This document shows, in pieces, positions 62,310-64,000 of a DNA stretch of 64,000 nt (position 1 is the first letter of the stretch; the number at the start of each line of letters is the position of its first letter). Under the pieces are notes generated by a model. The model was not told where the DNA came from and searched no databases. It saw only the letters and a program-made list of their open reading frames with translations. Both the position numbers and the translations under genes were made by a program. Source of the stretch: an uncultured Bacteroidales bacterium (lineage in GTDB: Bacteria > Bacteroidota > Bacteroidia > Bacteroidales > Marinilabiliaceae); the NCBI GenBank assembly GCA_934717675.1, contig CAKUYZ010000004.1:21615-85614 (forward strand). Reading direction: 5' to 3'.

Positions 62310-63230
62310 TTAGTAGAATCTGGGGCCGACGGCCTTGATCTTGTATATCAGGTCGTATTGGAGCGTAATCTCGTGAGAGCCGCTCTCATATCCGTTGAGC
62401 GGGCCGAGGCTCATGGTGTAGCTATACGCCACCTTCAGCTGCGGGTTTGGCTTATATGCCGCGCCAATGGTGGCGTCTTTCGTGGTGCGGCCGGCCAGGG
62501 TCAGCCACACTTTCTCCCTCCATATGGCGCTGACGCTCAGCGTGGCCGCGGCGTCGGTTTTCTTGCAGTAGTCTGCCAAGACCGATGGCTGCAGGGCCAC
62601 GTCAGCCCCCAGGTCAAACCAATAGCCGCCACAGGCCATATATGTGGCGTCGGCGGGGGCGAACTTGGTGTCTTTGCGCTCAAAGTCGTCGGTCACAATC
62701 AGAGACGTGGTGCTTATCCCGGCAAAGAATTTGTCTCCATACAGGCTCACGCCCACGCCCAGGAGCGGAGCCGCGTTGGTCTCTTTCTCTGCAAAGGCGT
62801 CGTCTTGCCCATCCATAGTCCTCACCTTCTCCCAGTTGCGCGAGCGTATGGCCACGCCGGGCTGCAGGGCCAGGCCAAGCGTGGCGCGCCGCCACACGCG
62901 GGTGCGGTAGCCCACGGTGGCCATGACGCCCGTGTTGGTGCTCTCGTGGATGGCCTGGTGATATATGCTCAGGCCGCCCGTCAGTTTCTCGTGGCGCATG
63001 GGCGTGTTGGCCGTCAAAATGGCGCTCGTGGGGCTGCTCTCGATAGAGGCCCACTGCTTGCGGAAGCCGCCGAAGAGGCTCAGTCCCTCCCGTGAGCCGG
63101 CAAAGGCGGGGTTGACGGCGAAATAGTTGTGCATATATTGCGACACTATAAGCTCGTTTTGCCCCCATGCCGAGACTGTGGCGGCGGCAAGGGCGGCCGT
63201 GGCGGCCAATGCTCTCAATGTCTTGATCAT
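62310..63230 (-). CDS. PorP/SprF-family type IX secretion outer-membrane protein
   Basis: 306 residues with a signal peptide ending near SAWGQ. The N-terminal QYMHNYFAVNPAFAGSREGLS is the PorP/SprF family hallmark, followed by a 14-strand type barrel pattern. These proteins receive T9SS cargo with a type B C-terminal domain and are encoded next to it. That is the case here: the preceding gene (63255-64000) ends in a type B domain, with 24 bases between them. Confidence 0.93.
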   Translation of the reverse strand: MIKTLRALAATAALAAATVSAWGQNELIVSQYMHNYFAVNPAFAGSREGLSLFGGFRKQWASIESSPTSAILTANTPMRHEKLTGGLSIYHQAIHESTNTGVMATVGYRTRVWRRATLGLALQPGVAIRSRNWEKVRTMDGQDDAFAEKETNAAPLLGVGVSLYGDKFFAGISTTSLIVTDDFERKDTKFAPADATYMACGGYWFDLGADVALQPSVLADYCKKTDAAATLSVSAIWREKVWLTLAGRTTKDATIGAAYKPNPQLKVAYSYTMSLGPLNGYESGSHEITLQYDLIYKIKAVGPRFY

Positions 63231-63254
63231 TCCGTTGGTGTTTTGCCGTGCGGC

Positions 63255-64000
63255 CTACTTTGTTCTCTTTATTGCCAGGGTCTCTTTGACGGTCTTGGTG
63301 CCGCGGCCCTTGAAGATGTAGACGTAGTAGCCGTCTTCCACGCCCTCGGCCCGCCAGTCGTTGCGGTAGTTGTTGGCCTCAAACACTTTCTTGCCGCGGC
63401 TGTCCACCACGGTTATCTTGTTTTCCCGCGGCAGGCCCTCAATGACCAGTCTGTCGTTCTTGCCGTCGCCGTTGGGGCTGAAGCCGTTGGGGTAGCGCAG
63501 CGGCATGGAGAAGAGTACCACCAGGCGCGCGGTGTCCGAGGCGCATTCCGTCCCGTCAAGGTCGGTCTCGACAACGTAGTAGTCCACGGGGCCGTTCATG
63601 TTAGATTGTGCCGTGGCCTCCTCGCCCAGGCCAGATATGCTGGCGTCTAGCCCGATGCTCTGTGGCATCAGCCCCCACTCGAATCTGTCTCGCGGGTTGG
63701 TCGGCGTCACGCTCAGCTCCACTCGCGGGCTGTCCGCCCCGATGGTGTCCGTGGCGAACTCAGGCCTCGGCTTGCGGTCCGTCACGCTGATGGCTCCGCG
63801 GAGGTCGTCGGCCAAGGCGGGGCAGAGGTTGGCGTCTGTCACCTGCGAGAGCGTCACCAGACCCGCGCCCGTGGCCTTAGCCTTGGTGAATTTGTGAAAG
63901 CCCTCGGTGTCGAACGTGTATTTGTCTTGCGTAGACAGCACCACGGAGAACGGGGCCACGCCGTCTAGCGCCACCTCGCCGTCAAAAAATCTCTCCGGGT
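63255..64000 (-). CDS. T9SS type B sorted protein (gliding-motility-associated C-terminal domain), 5' end outside window
   Basis: The frame is open to the window edge, so only the C-terminal 248 residues or so are seen. They end in a type B sorting domain: YPNGFSPNGDGKNDRL, then KKVFEANNYRNDW and DGYYVYIFKG, with the final KETLAIKRTK. Upstream are Ig- or SprB-like beta domains (VELSVTPTNPRDRFEWG). The whole protein is probably a large surface adhesin exported through T9SS with the neighbouring PorP/SprF partner. Its full size and domain content cannot be told from this window. Confidence 0.9.
   Translation of the reverse strand, partial: PERFFDGEVALDGVAPFSVVLSTQDKYTFDTEGFHKFTKAKATGAGLVTLSQVTDANLCPALADDLRGAISVTDRKPRPEFATDTIGADSPRVELSVTPTNPRDRFEWGLMPQSIGLDASISGLGEEATAQSNMNGPVDYYVVETDLDGTECASDTARLVVLFSMPLRYPNGFSPNGDGKNDRLVIEGLPRENKITVVDSRGKKVFEANNYRNDWRAEGVEDGYYVYIFKGRGTKTVKETLAIKRTK

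Overview
The window looks like one chromosomal stretch of a GC-rich member of the Bacteroidales. The evidence is a type IX secretion (T9SS) partner operon, BspA-like leucine-rich surface proteins, a one-protein hybrid two-component regulator, a type III glutamine synthetase, GPH-type sugar transport, and promoters of the Bacteroidetes form (TAnnTTTG at -7, no Shine-Dalgarno dependence). I cannot name the genus from sequence alone. No phage, insertion sequence, rRNA or CRISPR array was seen.

Layout. Positions 281-3869 hold two toxin-antitoxin pairs around a GH26 lipoprotein and a small outer-membrane barrel. The second toxin (YafQ-like) is cut by one in-frame TAG. galE follows. Positions 5442-14336 are a beta-mannan catabolic operon: GH130 phosphorylase, sialate-O-acetylesterase-type esterase, GH26 mannanase, mannobiose/cellobiose 2-epimerase, CE2-type esterase, GH27 alpha-galactosidase and GPH symporter. 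The genes would deacetylate and degalactosylate (galacto)(gluco)mannan, cut it to mannobiose, epimerise that to mannosyl-glucose, phosphorolyse it, and send released galactose through GalE. There is no SusC/SusD pair in the window. Hairpins with T tracts sit inside this operon. Positions 14517-16515 hold a type II restriction-modification pair whose endonuclease is interrupted by one in-frame TGA while the methyltransferase is intact.

Positions 16711-27249 hold a hybrid sensor kinase and two large surface proteins that share a C-terminal module of about 430 residues. Positions 27679-38856 are mainly housekeeping: glnN, then on the minus strand cysE, a MoeB/HesA-like E1 enzyme, pgk, an acyltransferase with a poly-C tract at its 5' end, cysQ, a PatB/MalY lyase, a DUF3737 protein and a MATE exporter. 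A tRNA-Leu(UAA) and an amidoligase-family gene follow.

Positions 40455-46316 hold corA with a possible acidic/proline leader ORF, an MBL-fold hydrolase and two GH51 arabinofuranosidases. Positions 46700-48452 hold two secreted proteins, one a compositional mosaic. Positions 48507-54883 are a tight four-gene minus-strand operon (FabZ/ApeI-like dehydratase, GT2-DUF2062, MMPL exporter fused to a PlsC acyltransferase, C45-type Ntn hydrolase) that looks like the lipid/polyene finishing and export half of an aryl-polyene-like system without its condensing enzymes. After ygjP-like and comF genes comes a two-component-propeller SpoIIE phosphatase. The end of the window (59876-64000) is a T9SS partner operon: type B sorted protein (5' end outside the window), PorP/SprF, PD40/PKD protein and an unknown secreted protein.

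The most interesting points are the two Trp-to-stop nonsense mutations that hit the toxic partner of two different selfish modules, the possible corA leader peptide, the orphan lipid-export operon, and the shuffled surface proteins.
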